A stretch of 52,215 bases of DNA from Bdellovibrionales bacterium. Its GTDB lineage: Bacteria > Bdellovibrionota_G > JALEGL01 > JAGRMV01. The stretch's first letter is position 1, and the number at the start of each line of letters is the position of its first letter. The notes under the pieces are model-generated. The model searched no databases and was not told the DNA's origin. It was given only the letters and a program-made list of their open reading frames with translations. The DNA is taken from contig JAGRAX010000004.1 of assembly GCA_020434365.1 (NCBI GenBank), forward strand, positions 1 through 52,215, given 5' to 3'. Of this stretch, positions 18,247 through 26,074 are shown piece after piece. The position numbers and the translations under genes are program-made.

Positions 18247-19254
18247 CTATGAGCGATCGAAGCGCGGGTCGCTGGGTTTTTTCATTGGAGGAGTTTCACA
18301 TTGAAAAACAGAAAGTGATCCAAGGTCTAAATCTTCTTTTTTTTCATCAAACCAGGTTTGAATGTTTTGGAGATCATCGAGTTCAACATAAACTAAGATG
18401 GAACAATCTGTAGATTCTTCCATGCAAAGTTTCGCATGAGCTTCTACGCTTTGTAGGTAAATTTGATTTTGAAGTCTCCACGGTTTTGATTGGAGATCTA
18501 GCTTGAGCTTGGGGTATGATTGATTCGGATATAATTCTCTGATGACTCGATCGACAACATTCAATTGAAAAAATTCAGTGGTCAGAATAACATGTTTGTT
18601 TTTGATGCCGTTGATCGCATTTGTTGTTTTTTTGTATATATCGTCTAAATCTTGGATTTGGTTGAATTCTTTCAGGCCTGTAAGCAATACTCCGATGCGA
18701 ATTTGTAAAAATTCTGCAGCATCAGCAAGGTTTTTAATGATTTCATGCTGGAGTTCTTTTTCATTTAATATCAACATTCCCAAGGCCTGATATCTGTGAG
18801 AAAAATTCTCAATGGGTTTCAACGCGGAGAAAATTTTCGACGTATAATAACCTTGAAGTTGCTCGTTGTAATTGATGGCTTTAGCCTGTGTAAGGATTTT
18901 TTTTTGATCCCAAAGTTCATGAAGTGTTTGATGGTCTTTTTTTATTTCATCAATTTTCAAAGGATCTAAAAGCTTCACAGCATTGACCAGAGTATTGATA
19001 TGGCTCCCAAGGTTTGTATGATGATCGAGTCCGTTGCTATCTAAGATCAATTCGTTTTGATAGGTGGAATATTTTTTTAGAATGTACGGATCTAGATCGT
19101 CTGTTTTTTTCTTTTTCGAAAGCGCAGTCATGCACTTGAGGTCTGAAAACGAAAATCGATTGATTGTGATATGAGTCTTTGCTGATGCGTTTGAAGCAAA
19201 AATACTCATCGTGAGGCTGAGTATCCAAATTGTTTTGGAAGTTTTTGTTTTCAT
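18247..19254 (-). CDS. Secreted protein of unknown function, paralogue of the next gene upstream
   Basis: A 335-residue protein with a clean Sec signal peptide (WILSLTMSIFASNASA, cleavage probably after ASA). Its mature part aligns with the neighbouring protein encoded at 19263-20324. Shared features include YILKK, NGLD followed by NLG, and a helical block KIDEIKKDHQTLHELWDQKK. The two also share a C-terminal pattern in which two cysteines about 8 apart precede a D/E-D-L motif, then W-F-D/N-E and a last cysteine (FQCETPP). The conserved cysteines suggest disulfide bonds in the periplasm or outside. No known domain was recognised. It lies 8 bp downstream of its paralogue, so they are probably co-transcribed. 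Confidence 0.75.
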   Translation of the reverse strand: MKTKTSKTIWILSLTMSIFASNASAKTHITINRFSFSDLKCMTALSKKKKTDDLDPYILKKYSTYQNELILDSNGLDHHTNLGSHINTLVNAVKLLDPLKIDEIKKDHQTLHELWDQKKILTQAKAINYNEQLQGYYTSKIFSALKPIENFSHRYQALGMLILNEKELQHEIIKNLADAAEFLQIRIGVLLTGLKEFNQIQDLDDIYKKTTNAINGIKNKHVILTTEFFQLNVVDRVIRELYPNQSYPKLKLDLQSKPWRLQNQIYLQSVEAHAKLCMEESTDCSILVYVELDDLQNIQTWFDEKKEDLDLGSLSVFQCETPPMKKPSDPRFDRS

Positions 19255-19262
19255 AATTATAC

Positions 19263-20324
19263 CTATATTCTAGAAATGCTTGGATCGTAAGGTTTCGTGG
19301 GTATTGAAAACGAACATTCTCTGATTGTAAAAGAATGTAGATGAAATTGCTCTTGATACTCATTGAACCAAGATTCAAAATTTATCAAGTCTTCCGGATC
19401 AGCGAACACCGATATGTTACAGGATTTTTTTTCCTCATGACATTTTTGAATTTGCATCTCAATATGTTGAAAAAAAATATCATCTCGAACCTGAGAGAGA
19501 CGTATTACTTCTTTTTCTTGTTCATAATCTTCCAGATTGAGTCTCAACAAATCATACAACTCGTAAAAGACGTAAAATTTTTCAACAACATGGGTGTAAT
19601 TTTTTCTAAGGTGATTGATGTTAAAAGACATCACAGTATACAGATCACTTATTTCATTGGCATTTTTTTCTCCGAATTTGGAATCGGTAATGGCATTGAT
19701 TTGTTGAAGGAGAAGTTTTACTCGCGCTTTTTGAAAGCTGAGAAAATGATTTGGATCGTTGTGTTCATCTATTGTGACGGGATTGGATTGTTTCGGAGTT
19801 GAAATTTGAGTGGTGGATGGAGGATCTAGGGTGTGTAAAATTTGGTGATAACTGAGAGCAAGGTTGTACAATGTAACAAGCTCCTTCCTTGTGAGTGTTT
19901 CATGGTATTGCCATAGAGATTTGTAATAGCTAAGTTCTGACATGGAATACTTTCCGCTTTGATATTTTTTCCAGGCATCGATCATGGCCAAATGATTTTT
20001 TTCGATTTTTTTGAGATGAGATTCATCAAATAGCTGAGGAACTCTGGCCATCGTGCCCGCGATATTGCCCAGATAGTTTTCTTGATCTAATCCATTGATT
20101 CTGGGGAGAGCATCTGAATCTTTATAAGTGAGATTTTTTTTTAGTATGTAGCGCTTGGAATCTGGGTGTCTGATAAAATGGCTTTCGAGTTTGTCCCAAC
20201 AGACTTGGTTGAATGATTCTGATTTGTAGACTTTGATTTGGATTGATGGCTCTGACTGAGCTTCCAATGAAAAAGACGTAACTCCCACAAGCAGTGCGCT
20301 GAGCACCAATACAAGATTATGCAT
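19263..20324 (-). CDS. Secreted protein of unknown function, first of a tandem paralogous pair
   Basis: A 353-residue protein with a signal peptide (LVLVLSALLVGVTSFSLEA). It is related along its length to the 335-residue product downstream: RYILKKNLTYKDSDALPRING matches the corresponding YILKK...NGLD block, HLKKIEKNHLAMIDAWKKYQ matches KIDEIKKDHQTLHELW, and the tail CHEEKKSCNISVFADPEDL with SWFNEYQEQ matches CMEESTDCSILVYVELDDL. Overall similarity is moderate, so the duplication is old. A GGGGGA sequence lies ahead of the start. The pair stands upstream of the riboflavin operon, with no functional link evident. Confidence 0.75.
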   Translation of the reverse strand: MHNLVLVLSALLVGVTSFSLEAQSEPSIQIKVYKSESFNQVCWDKLESHFIRHPDSKRYILKKNLTYKDSDALPRINGLDQENYLGNIAGTMARVPQLFDESHLKKIEKNHLAMIDAWKKYQSGKYSMSELSYYKSLWQYHETLTRKELVTLYNLALSYHQILHTLDPPSTTQISTPKQSNPVTIDEHNDPNHFLSFQKARVKLLLQQINAITDSKFGEKNANEISDLYTVMSFNINHLRKNYTHVVEKFYVFYELYDLLRLNLEDYEQEKEVIRLSQVRDDIFFQHIEMQIQKCHEEKKSCNISVFADPEDLINFESWFNEYQEQFHLHSFTIRECSFSIPTKPYDPSISRI

Positions 20325-20434
20325 AGTATTGAAATGTCCCCCTTAGGCTTGTAGGACTAGCACAAAAGGGCGCGGGGTTTCAAATGCTAACTGCAAAAAA
20401 ATAAAATAACGATACAAGGCGTAAGCTACTGAGA

Positions 20435-21070
20435 TTATTTCCAGTTTTTTTCGATGAATGATTTTCTTCCCGAAAGTCTGGAGTAGGTCTGATAGCGTAG
20501 CTTGTTTTTGTCGTAGTATTTTTGGTGCTTTTCTTCAGCCGGGTAGAATGGTGTGGCAGCTGTAATCTCTACAGCGATGTTTTTTGTGAATTTTTTGGAG
20601 TCTTGAAGCTTTTGTTTGGAGTTTCTGGCTGCTTTTTCCTGCGCCTCATTGAGATAAAAAATCACAGGTCGATAGTGGGGACCCCGATCGCTAAACTGCC
20701 CCCCACCATCTGTGGGATCAATGTTTCGGTAGTATATATCGAGCAGGGTTTCATAGCTCACTTTTGTGGGATCATAGTGAATTTCGATCGATTCAACGTG
20801 CTGAGTTTGGCCCGTGGCCACGCTCTCATAAGACGGATGAGGGATTTTACCTCCCGTAAAACCAACAGTTGTGAGCAGGACGCCTTTGCCTTCCATCAGC
20901 TCATCAAAAGCCGGTTGCAAGCACCAAAAGCAACCTCCGGCAAAGATGGCGATCTCGACTTTGAGTGTTTTAGAAGTTACATTTTTATCCTTAGAATTCT
21001 CATTGGCTCTTCCCAAACCAGAAAACAAAAAAAGAGAGCAAATGATTGCAGGTAGAATATTCCAATTCAT
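20435..21070 (-). CDS. msrA: Peptide-methionine (S)-S-oxide reductase, exported
   Basis: Reduces the S-form of methionine sulfoxide in oxidised proteins. The MsrA signature GCFWC is at 46-50 with catalytic Cys47, followed by GFTGGKIPHPSYE (GYxGG-like), HVESIEIHYDP, and NIDPTDGGGQFSDRGPHYRP split as DPTDGGGQFSDRG and HYRPVIF, all typical. A hydrophobic N-terminus (ILPAIICSLFLFSGLGRA) reads as a signal peptide, so this copy probably protects envelope proteins. The start was placed at ATG 21070; a TTG at 21100 is in frame but has no ribosome-binding site. It follows glyA by 48 bp on the same strand. Confidence 0.94.
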   Translation of the reverse strand: MNWNILPAIICSLFLFSGLGRANENSKDKNVTSKTLKVEIAIFAGGCFWCLQPAFDELMEGKGVLLTTVGFTGGKIPHPSYESVATGQTQHVESIEIHYDPTKVSYETLLDIYYRNIDPTDGGGQFSDRGPHYRPVIFYLNEAQEKAARNSKQKLQDSKKFTKNIAVEITAATPFYPAEEKHQKYYDKNKLRYQTYSRLSGRKSFIEKNWK

Positions 21071-21118
21071 ATGAAAGGGAATTCGACGAATGAGAGCCAA
21101 AAGTTACAGTTAAAAAAC

Positions 21119-22372
21119 CTAGCTGTAGAGTGGGAAGTCTTTGCAGAGCTCTTCGACTTGGGACCGAACATCACTTTGGACTTTTGCATCGCTAACATTA
21201 GAAAGAACTTTTGAAATCCACCCTGCAATGATTTTCATTTCGGATTCTTTCATCCCTCTCGTGGTTAAGGCTGGCGTTCCCATGCGAATTCCGCTGGTAA
21301 TGAAAGGAGACTCAGGATCAAAAGGGACCATGTTTTTGTTGGTGGCAATGCCTGCTTGTTCTAGAGCATGCTCTGCATTTTTACCTGTAATGCCTTGTCT
21401 GCGAAGATCTAGAAGCAGCATGTGGTTATCTGTTCCGCCTGTGCAAAGGTCGATATCATCTGCATGCAGGCTCTGAGCAAGGCTTTTTGCATTGACGACG
21501 ATCTGTTTGCAATAATCAACAAAGTCACTTTGAAGGGCTTCATGAAAGGCTACGGCCTTAGCCGCGATGATGTGCATGAAGGGACCACCCTGAATGCCTG
21601 GAAAGACCCGACCATTGATTTTTTTCTCATGTTCTTTTTTGCCCATGATGATTCCACCTCTTGGGCCTCGTAAGGTCTTATGTGTGGTACTGGTTACAAG
21701 ATCACAGTAGGGCACAGGTGATGGATGCTGACCCGTGGCCACTAGACCTGCAATGTGAGCCATATCGGCCAGCAAGATGGCGCCAACTTCGTCTGCAATG
21801 CCTCGAAAGGCCTCAAAGTCAATGATGCGTGGATACGCACTCGCACCACACACGATCATTTTGGGTTGATTTTTTTTTGCAAGGTCTCTGATTTGATCGT
21901 AGTCCATGCGCTGGGTGGTTTCATCTACACCGTAGCTCACGATGTTGTAGAGTTTTCCGGTAAAGTTTACGGGACTGCCATGTGAAAGATGTCCACCATG
22001 AGCCAGGTCCATCGAGAGGATGGTGTCGCCGGGCTCTAAAAAAGCAAAGTATACAGCCATGTTGGCTTGAGAGCCTGAATGAGCCTGAACATTGACAAAG
22101 TCGGCCTGGAAGAGTTTTTTTGCGCGCTCAATGCAAAGGTTTTCAATCTGATCTACAACTTCACATCCGCTGTAGTAGCGTTTTCCGGGATATCCTTCGG
22201 CGTATTTGTTGGTGGGCGTGGAGCCCATGGCTTCCAGTACCTGAGGACTGACAAAATTTTCGGAAGCAATCATTTCCAAATGATTGGATTGTCTTTGGGT
22301 TTCTTTTTCAATCAGTGAAAACAGTTCTTTGTCTTGATGTGCATCTGAAAACATGCGCTTGGATATACGCAA
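21119..22372 (-). CDS. glyA: Serine hydroxymethyltransferase
   Basis: A pyridoxal-phosphate enzyme that interconverts serine and glycine and charges tetrahydrofolate with one-carbon units. The 417-residue reading contains [20 protein letters not shown] (as EMIASENF), YPGKRYYSG, and the cofactor lysine Lys232 in [13 protein letters not shown]. The start is a judgement: TTG at 22372 stands 7 bp behind a strong GGAGG, whereas the next ATG (22354, giving 411 residues) has no such site. A still longer frame from 22411 begins inside the dispersed hairpin repeat and is rejected. The gene follows rpiB in the fab-rpiB-glyA run. Confidence 0.96.
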   Translation of the reverse strand: MRISKRMFSDAHQDKELFSLIEKETQRQSNHLEMIASENFVSPQVLEAMGSTPTNKYAEGYPGKRYYSGCEVVDQIENLCIERAKKLFQADFVNVQAHSGSQANMAVYFAFLEPGDTILSMDLAHGGHLSHGSPVNFTGKLYNIVSYGVDETTQRMDYDQIRDLAKKNQPKMIVCGASAYPRIIDFEAFRGIADEVGAILLADMAHIAGLVATGQHPSPVPYCDLVTSTTHKTLRGPRGGIIMGKKEHEKKINGRVFPGIQGGPFMHIIAAKAVAFHEALQSDFVDYCKQIVVNAKSLAQSLHADDIDLCTGGTDNHMLLLDLRRQGITGKNAEHALEQAGIATNKNMVPFDPESPFITSGIRMGTPALTTRGMKESEMKIIAGWISKVLSNVSDAKVQSDVRSQVEELCKDFPLYS

Positions 22373-22397
22373 AATCCCCCCTCCCGTCACCAACATT

Positions 22398-22448
22398 TTG
22401 GTGCCAGGCACCTTTCCCGGGAAAAGGTGCCATACGAAAATCGGTCGG
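22398..22448. repeat. Dispersed hairpin repeat, copy B (51 bp)
   Basis: Second copy of the element at 13793-13845, in the same orientation. It has GGTGCCAGGCACC, a hairpin in which GGCACCTTT pairs with the mirrored AAAAGGTGCC around CCCGGG, and the tail CATACGAAAATCGGTCGG. It sits 1 bp from the rpiB stop codon and fills most of the 77-bp gap before glyA. On the minus-strand transcript it would fold into a stable stem and could affect the rpiB-glyA message. Confidence 0.85.
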
Positions 22449-22449
22449 C

Positions 22450-22887
22450 TTAGGATTCTAGTTTGTCGAGTCGGCGTTGGTGGCGATCGCCTTCGAACTC
22501 GGCCTCAATCCAAGCTTGTACGCAGGCAAGGGCTTGATCTTGTGTTGTAATTCTTGCGCCCAAGCAAAGTACATTGGCATTGTTGTGTCTTTTGGCCATT
22601 GCGGCCATTTCTGTATTGGTTACGAGCGCTGCGCGAATGCCTTTGATTTTGTTTGCAGCGATGCTCATGCCGATTCCGGTTCCGCAGATGAGTACGCCGC
22701 AGCTTCCAGGGCGTTGCAATACTTCCTTGCATAGTTTTTGCGCATAATCAGGATAATCTACAGAGCTTAAGTCCTGTGGACCGAGATCCAACCACTCAAT
22801 ATCTGAGAGCCGGCTTTGAAGATAGGTTTTGAGTTCAATGCCTGCATGATCTGAAGCAATCATGACCTGAGATGTTTTTGTGTTCAT
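22450..22887 (-). CDS. rpiB: Ribose-5-phosphate isomerase B
   Basis: Interconverts ribose 5-phosphate and ribulose 5-phosphate in the pentose phosphate pathway. The 145-residue protein shows [11 protein letters not shown] at the N-terminus, the catalytic cysteine loop [13 protein letters not shown], then the conserved [25 protein letters not shown], shown as [21 protein letters not shown] and LGAR. The length is usual for the RpiB/LacAB family. It overlaps fabF by 4 bp (ATGA) and precedes glyA, a frequent rpiB-glyA pairing. Confidence 0.95.
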   Translation of the reverse strand: MNTKTSQVMIASDHAGIELKTYLQSRLSDIEWLDLGPQDLSSVDYPDYAQKLCKEVLQRPGSCGVLICGTGIGMSIAANKIKGIRAALVTNTEMAAMAKRHNNANVLCLGARITTQDQALACVQAWIEAEFEGDRHQRRLDKLES

Positions 22888-24140
22888 GAGATCGCGTCCA
22901 TTTTTGAAAAGATTAAGCTTCCATTGGTGCCTCCAAATCCAAAGGAGTTGGAGAGTACATGTCTAAGCTCTTTGGATTGAGCTTGATTCGGCGTGTAATT
23001 CAAATCACAATCTGGGTCTGGTGTTTCGTAGTTGATTGTAGGAGGGATGATATTCTCTGTAAGTGCGAGGACCGAAAACACCGATTCAACGCCGCCAGCT
23101 GCGCCGAGCAGGTGGCCTGTCATGGATTTTGTAGAACTGATCGAAAGTTTGTAGGCATGATCTCCAAAAACTTTTTTGATTGCCATGGTTTCGGTTTTGT
23201 CGTTGAGCTCGGTTGAGGTTCCATGAGCATTGATGTAGTCGATGTTTTCAGGCGAGAGCCCTGCACGATCCAGGGCCTTGCTCATACAAGAGATCGCGCC
23301 GCTTCCATCTTCGGGGGGTGCGGAGAGGTGATAGGCATCGGCGCTTAGGCCATAGCCTGTAAGTTCGGCATAGATTTTTGCGCCTCTGGCTTGTGCGGAT
23401 TCTAGGGTTTCCATCATGACCACGCCGCAGCCCTCTCCAATGACAAAACCATTTCGATCTGCATCGAAAGGCCGACTTGCTTTTTTAGGCTCGTCATTGC
23501 GCGTGGAAAGCGCCCTCATGGCGGCAAATCCAGCTACGCAAAGAGGCGTGATTGTAGACTCTGTTCCTCCAGCCAGCATGGCGGTAGCATCACCTCGACG
23601 AATGATGTGATAGGCCTCACCCAAAGCGTGTGTGCCTGTGGTGCACGCGGTAACCACACAGAGGTTAGGTCCTTTGGCTCCGACTTCAATCGAAACCTGT
23701 CCTGAGGCCAGATTGGCGATGATTTTGGGAATGAAAAAGGGAGATACGCGCCGTGGACCTTTATCCAAAAGGGTTTGATGCGTTTGTTCAATATCATGCA
23801 AGCCCCCAAGTCCCGCACCGATGAGGACCCCAAGATCTTGAGCGTTTGACTCGCTTACCTTATATCCACTGTCGGCAAGTGCCATTTTTGAACTGGCCAC
23901 AGCATATTGGGAGAAAAGATCCATTTGCTTGATCTTTTTTTTCTCCATCCAGTCTTCAGCTCGAAAGTCTGTAACCTGCGCAGCAATTTGAACAGGATAA
24001 GATTCAGGATCAAAACGATCGATCCTGCTGATCCCAGATTGACCAGAGAGCAGGGCCTTCCAAGTCTTCTCTACACCTGTGCCCAGGGGAGTGACCAGTC
24101 CTAGGCCCGTAATGACGACTCTAGGTTCTTGTTTTTGCAC
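22884..24140 (-). CDS. fabF: 3-oxoacyl-[acyl-carrier-protein] synthase II
   Basis: Condensing enzyme that elongates fatty acyl-ACP with malonyl-ACP. The 418-residue protein has the nucleophile Cys166 in VVTACTTGTHALG, the two catalytic histidines in NAHGTSTELND and STKSMTGHLLGAAG, and the closing NSFGFGGTNGSL. All active-site residues are intact. It lies 6 bp downstream of acpP, the standard acpP-fabF order, and overlaps rpiB. Confidence 0.96.
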   Translation of the reverse strand: MQKQEPRVVITGLGLVTPLGTGVEKTWKALLSGQSGISRIDRFDPESYPVQIAAQVTDFRAEDWMEKKKIKQMDLFSQYAVASSKMALADSGYKVSESNAQDLGVLIGAGLGGLHDIEQTHQTLLDKGPRRVSPFFIPKIIANLASGQVSIEVGAKGPNLCVVTACTTGTHALGEAYHIIRRGDATAMLAGGTESTITPLCVAGFAAMRALSTRNDEPKKASRPFDADRNGFVIGEGCGVVMMETLESAQARGAKIYAELTGYGLSADAYHLSAPPEDGSGAISCMSKALDRAGLSPENIDYINAHGTSTELNDKTETMAIKKVFGDHAYKLSISSTKSMTGHLLGAAGGVESVFSVLALTENIIPPTINYETPDPDCDLNYTPNQAQSKELRHVLSNSFGFGGTNGSLIFSKMDAIS

Positions 24141-24146
24141 AAGAGC

Positions 24147-24386
24147 TTATTTGTTGGATTGAATGAAGCTGAGCGCCTGTCCGACCGTTTTGATTTTTTC
24201 AGCGTCTTCGTCGGGAATTTCAAGTTCAAAAGTTTCTTCCATGGCCATGACCAATTCAACAACGTCTAAAGAATCCGCGCCCAAGTCTTCAATAAAAGTA
24301 GCTTCAGGTGTGATCTTGCTTTCGTCTTCTACTCCAAGTTGATCAGTGATGACTTGTTTGAGTTTGTTCATGATTTCATCTGACAT
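24147..24386 (-). CDS. acpP: Acyl carrier protein of fatty acid synthesis
   Basis: A 79-residue acidic helical carrier. The phosphopantetheine attachment serine is Ser39 in [15 protein letters not shown], and the closing helix [12 protein letters not shown] is typical. It carries growing chains for FabG and FabF, which flank it. A second, quite different ACP is encoded at 47825-48058 in the lipid cluster, with NSI in place of DSL, so the two are unlikely to be interchangeable. Confidence 0.97.
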   Translation of the reverse strand: MSDEIMNKLKQVITDQLGVEDESKITPEATFIEDLGADSLDVVELVMAMEETFELEIPDEDAEKIKTVGQALSFIQSNK

Positions 24387-24454
24387 CTGTATATCTCCTC
24401 AAGGTTTAGTAGAGCCCCTTCATACCATGATTCAGGTGCTTTGCCATCTTTCGC

Positions 24455-24475
24455 TCGGGCTCTTTCTGAGCCCGA
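24455..24475 (-). other. Stem-loop in the fabG-acpP gap
   Basis: TCGGGCTC (24455-24462) and GAGCCCGA (24468-24475) form a perfect 8-bp stem with a 5-nt loop inside the 109-bp gap between fabG and acpP. No run of T follows on the minus strand, so it does not look like an intrinsic terminator. It could be an RNA processing or stabilising element that lets acpP be expressed at a different level. Confidence 0.5.
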
Positions 24476-24495
24476 CACGACGTAAAAATATCATT

Positions 24496-25233
24496 CTAAA
24501 GGTAGAGGCCGCCGTTGATTTGAATGACTTGGCCCGTAATGTAGGCCGCTTCGGGGCTGGTAAGGTAAGTTACGAGATTGGCAATATCTTCGGGCTCTGC
24601 CCAGCGCTGGAGAGGGATTTGGGAGAGGAGCTGCTCCTTCTGGCTTTCTGAGAGTGCATCTGTCATATCTGTGCGAACAAAACCAGGAGCTACGACATTG
24701 GCTGTGATCTGTCTTGAGGCTACTTCTTTTGCCAGACTCTTGGTAAAGCCTATGATGCCGGCTTTTGCAGCGCTATAAGCGGTTTGTCCTGCATTGCCCA
24801 TGACGCCCACCACTGAACTGATATTGATGATTCGGCCCTCTTGTTTTCGTTTGAGGAGGCTCTTTAATGCGTATTTACAGCAGTAAAAAAGACCTGAAAG
24901 GTTGGTGGCTAGAGTTTGGTCCCAGTCTTCGGATTTGGCTCTTAAAAGCAGAGCATCTCTCGCAATGCCTGCATTATTGACCAACACGTCGATGCCTCCA
25001 TGCTCCTGCGTAATTTGGTCGATGGCCGCTTGGACCTGAGCTTCATCGGATATGTCAAATCCATAGGCCTGAGCCTCTCCACCTGCAGCGCGAATCTCTG
25101 TAACGCAGGCTTTGGCTTGCTCATGATCTTTTCGATAGTTGACGCAAACAAAGAGACCCTCAGAGGCCAACTGCGTAGCAATGGCTTTCCCGATCCCTCG
25201 GGAGCCACCTGTGACCAGGGCAATCCGGGTCAA
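24496..25233 (-). CDS. fabG: 3-oxoacyl-[acyl-carrier-protein] reductase
   Basis: NADPH-dependent reductase of the fatty acid elongation cycle, short-chain dehydrogenase fold. The 245-residue protein has the cofactor loop TGGSRGIG at 8-15, NNAGIARD at 86-93, and the catalytic set Ser140, Tyr153 and Lys157 in ISSVVGVMGNAGQTAYSAAKA (shown here for its residues only). It starts 2 bp after the end of rpmF. In many bacteria plsX, fabH and fabD stand at exactly that junction; here they are absent. Confidence 0.95.
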   Translation of the reverse strand: MTRIALVTGGSRGIGKAIATQLASEGLFVCVNYRKDHEQAKACVTEIRAAGGEAQAYGFDISDEAQVQAAIDQITQEHGGIDVLVNNAGIARDALLLRAKSEDWDQTLATNLSGLFYCCKYALKSLLKRKQEGRIINISSVVGVMGNAGQTAYSAAKAGIIGFTKSLAKEVASRQITANVVAPGFVRTDMTDALSESQKEQLLSQIPLQRWAEPEDIANLVTYLTSPEAAYITGQVIQINGGLYL

Positions 25234-25235
25234 GT

Positions 25236-25421
25236 TTACTCAACAGGAATGGAAACGACTTCTTTGCCTCTGTAGAAACCACAGGAGCCACATACGCGAT
25301 GGAGCTCACCCTGTTCCCCGCACTGAGGACAAGTATAGGCATGGTTTGGTGTAGACAAAGCGTGATGAGAGCGTCTTTTGTCTCTTCGAGCTTTTGAAGT
25401 TTTTTTCTTAGGTACTGGCAT
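25236..25421 (-). CDS. rpmF: 50S ribosomal protein L32
   Basis: A 61-residue large-subunit protein. It begins [20 protein letters not shown], the usual basic L32 N-terminus, and carries a zinc ribbon with Cys31, Cys34, Cys44 and Cys47, so this is the zinc-binding form. It sits between yceD and fabG, 37 bp behind yceD. The yceD-rpmF linkage is widely conserved in bacteria. Confidence 0.97.
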   Translation of the reverse strand: MPVPKKKTSKARRDKRRSHHALSTPNHAYTCPQCGEQGELHRVCGSCGFYRGKEVVSIPVE

Positions 25422-25458
25422 AGCTATTCCTTACTATTTATCTGTATAATTCCTCTCG

Positions 25459-25974
25459 TCAGAGGACGACCGCTTTTACCGGATTTGCTTGTTTTTTGCA
25501 ATGGTGTGTTCCAAGATTTAAATTTTCTCCGCAGGTGCTGCATAAGCCCTTGCAGTCCTCTTTGCACAAAAAAACCATGGGCAAGTGAATATAAAGTTGC
25601 TCTCGAATCAGCGGCGCAAGGTCAATGATGGGGTCTGAAAAATAATACATGCCCTCTCGATCTTCATAACTCTCATCCTCGTATTGTTTGTTCGGATAGG
25701 GAGAGACGAAAAAAGAAAAACTCTGTTCCAAAGGAATGTGCATGTCTTCAGCGCAGCGGCAACAGTGAGGATCTAGCGTAGCGTGAATTTTTCCTTCGAT
25801 CCAAAGGTCTAAGGAGATTTTTTTTGCGGTGAGGGATACCTGTGTATCCTGATGCAAAAGATCAGGCTCAAACTCGCGTTTGGTATGTAAGTGTTCGGTG
25901 ATGTACTCGGGACTTAAGGAGAAGCTGAGCTCGATGCTTTCACCGTCTCGTAGCTGCTTGCTTTGGAGTTTCAT
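25459..25974 (-). CDS. yceD: YceD / DUF177 family protein
   Basis: A 171-residue protein of the DUF177 family, found next to rpmF in most bacteria and linked in plants and E. coli to 23S rRNA accumulation. Cysteine pairs CCRC near residue 91 and CKEDCKGLCSTCG near 138 are typical. The core strand pattern with LAPLIREQLYIHLPM is also characteristic. It is the first gene of the rpmF-fab run. Its promoter lies so close to the ATG that the mRNA may be leaderless (see promoter entry). Confidence 0.92.
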   Translation of the reverse strand: MKLQSKQLRDGESIELSFSLSPEYITEHLHTKREFEPDLLHQDTQVSLTAKKISLDLWIEGKIHATLDPHCCRCAEDMHIPLEQSFSFFVSPYPNKQYEDESYEDREGMYYFSDPIIDLAPLIREQLYIHLPMVFLCKEDCKGLCSTCGENLNLGTHHCKKQANPVKAVVL

Positions 25975-25980
25975 AGCTCT

Positions 25981-26008
25981 ATTGTATCAAGAATGCTCAG
26001 CAGATCAA
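25981..26008 (-). promoter_or_regulatory. Promoter of the yceD-rpmF-fab operon, possibly giving a leaderless mRNA
   Basis: On the minus strand TTGATC (26003-26008) and TACAAT (25981-25986) are 16 bp apart, and TG one base ahead of the -10 makes it an extended -10. Only six bases separate the -10 from the yceD ATG, so transcription would be expected to start at or within a base or two of the A of the start codon. No Shine-Dalgarno sequence can fit in that space. Confidence 0.55.
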
Positions 26009-26052
26009 AACAAGTTCTCGCCATCCCCCTATCACAAGGAGAGTGGCGAGAA
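26007..26052 (-). terminator. Intrinsic terminator-like hairpin behind the lipoprotein gene
   Basis: TTCTCGCCA (26015-26023) and TGGCGAGAA (26044-26052) form a 9-bp perfect stem with a 20-nt loop. On the minus strand it is followed by CTTGTTTTG, a modest U-rich tail. It stands between the lipoprotein gene and the yceD promoter and would separate the two transcription units. Confidence 0.55.
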
Positions 26053-26074
26053 GGCCTGTTGTAACCATAATGAC

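Noticed and set aside
20522-21055. 177-codon plus-strand open frame across msrA
   Set aside because: It lies opposite intact msrA coding sequence and has no recognisable features or ribosome-binding site.
22355-22411. Longer glyA frame beginning at ATG 22411
   Set aside because: This ATG lies inside the dispersed hairpin repeat and has no ribosome-binding site; the extra residues have no counterpart in serine hydroxymethyltransferases.
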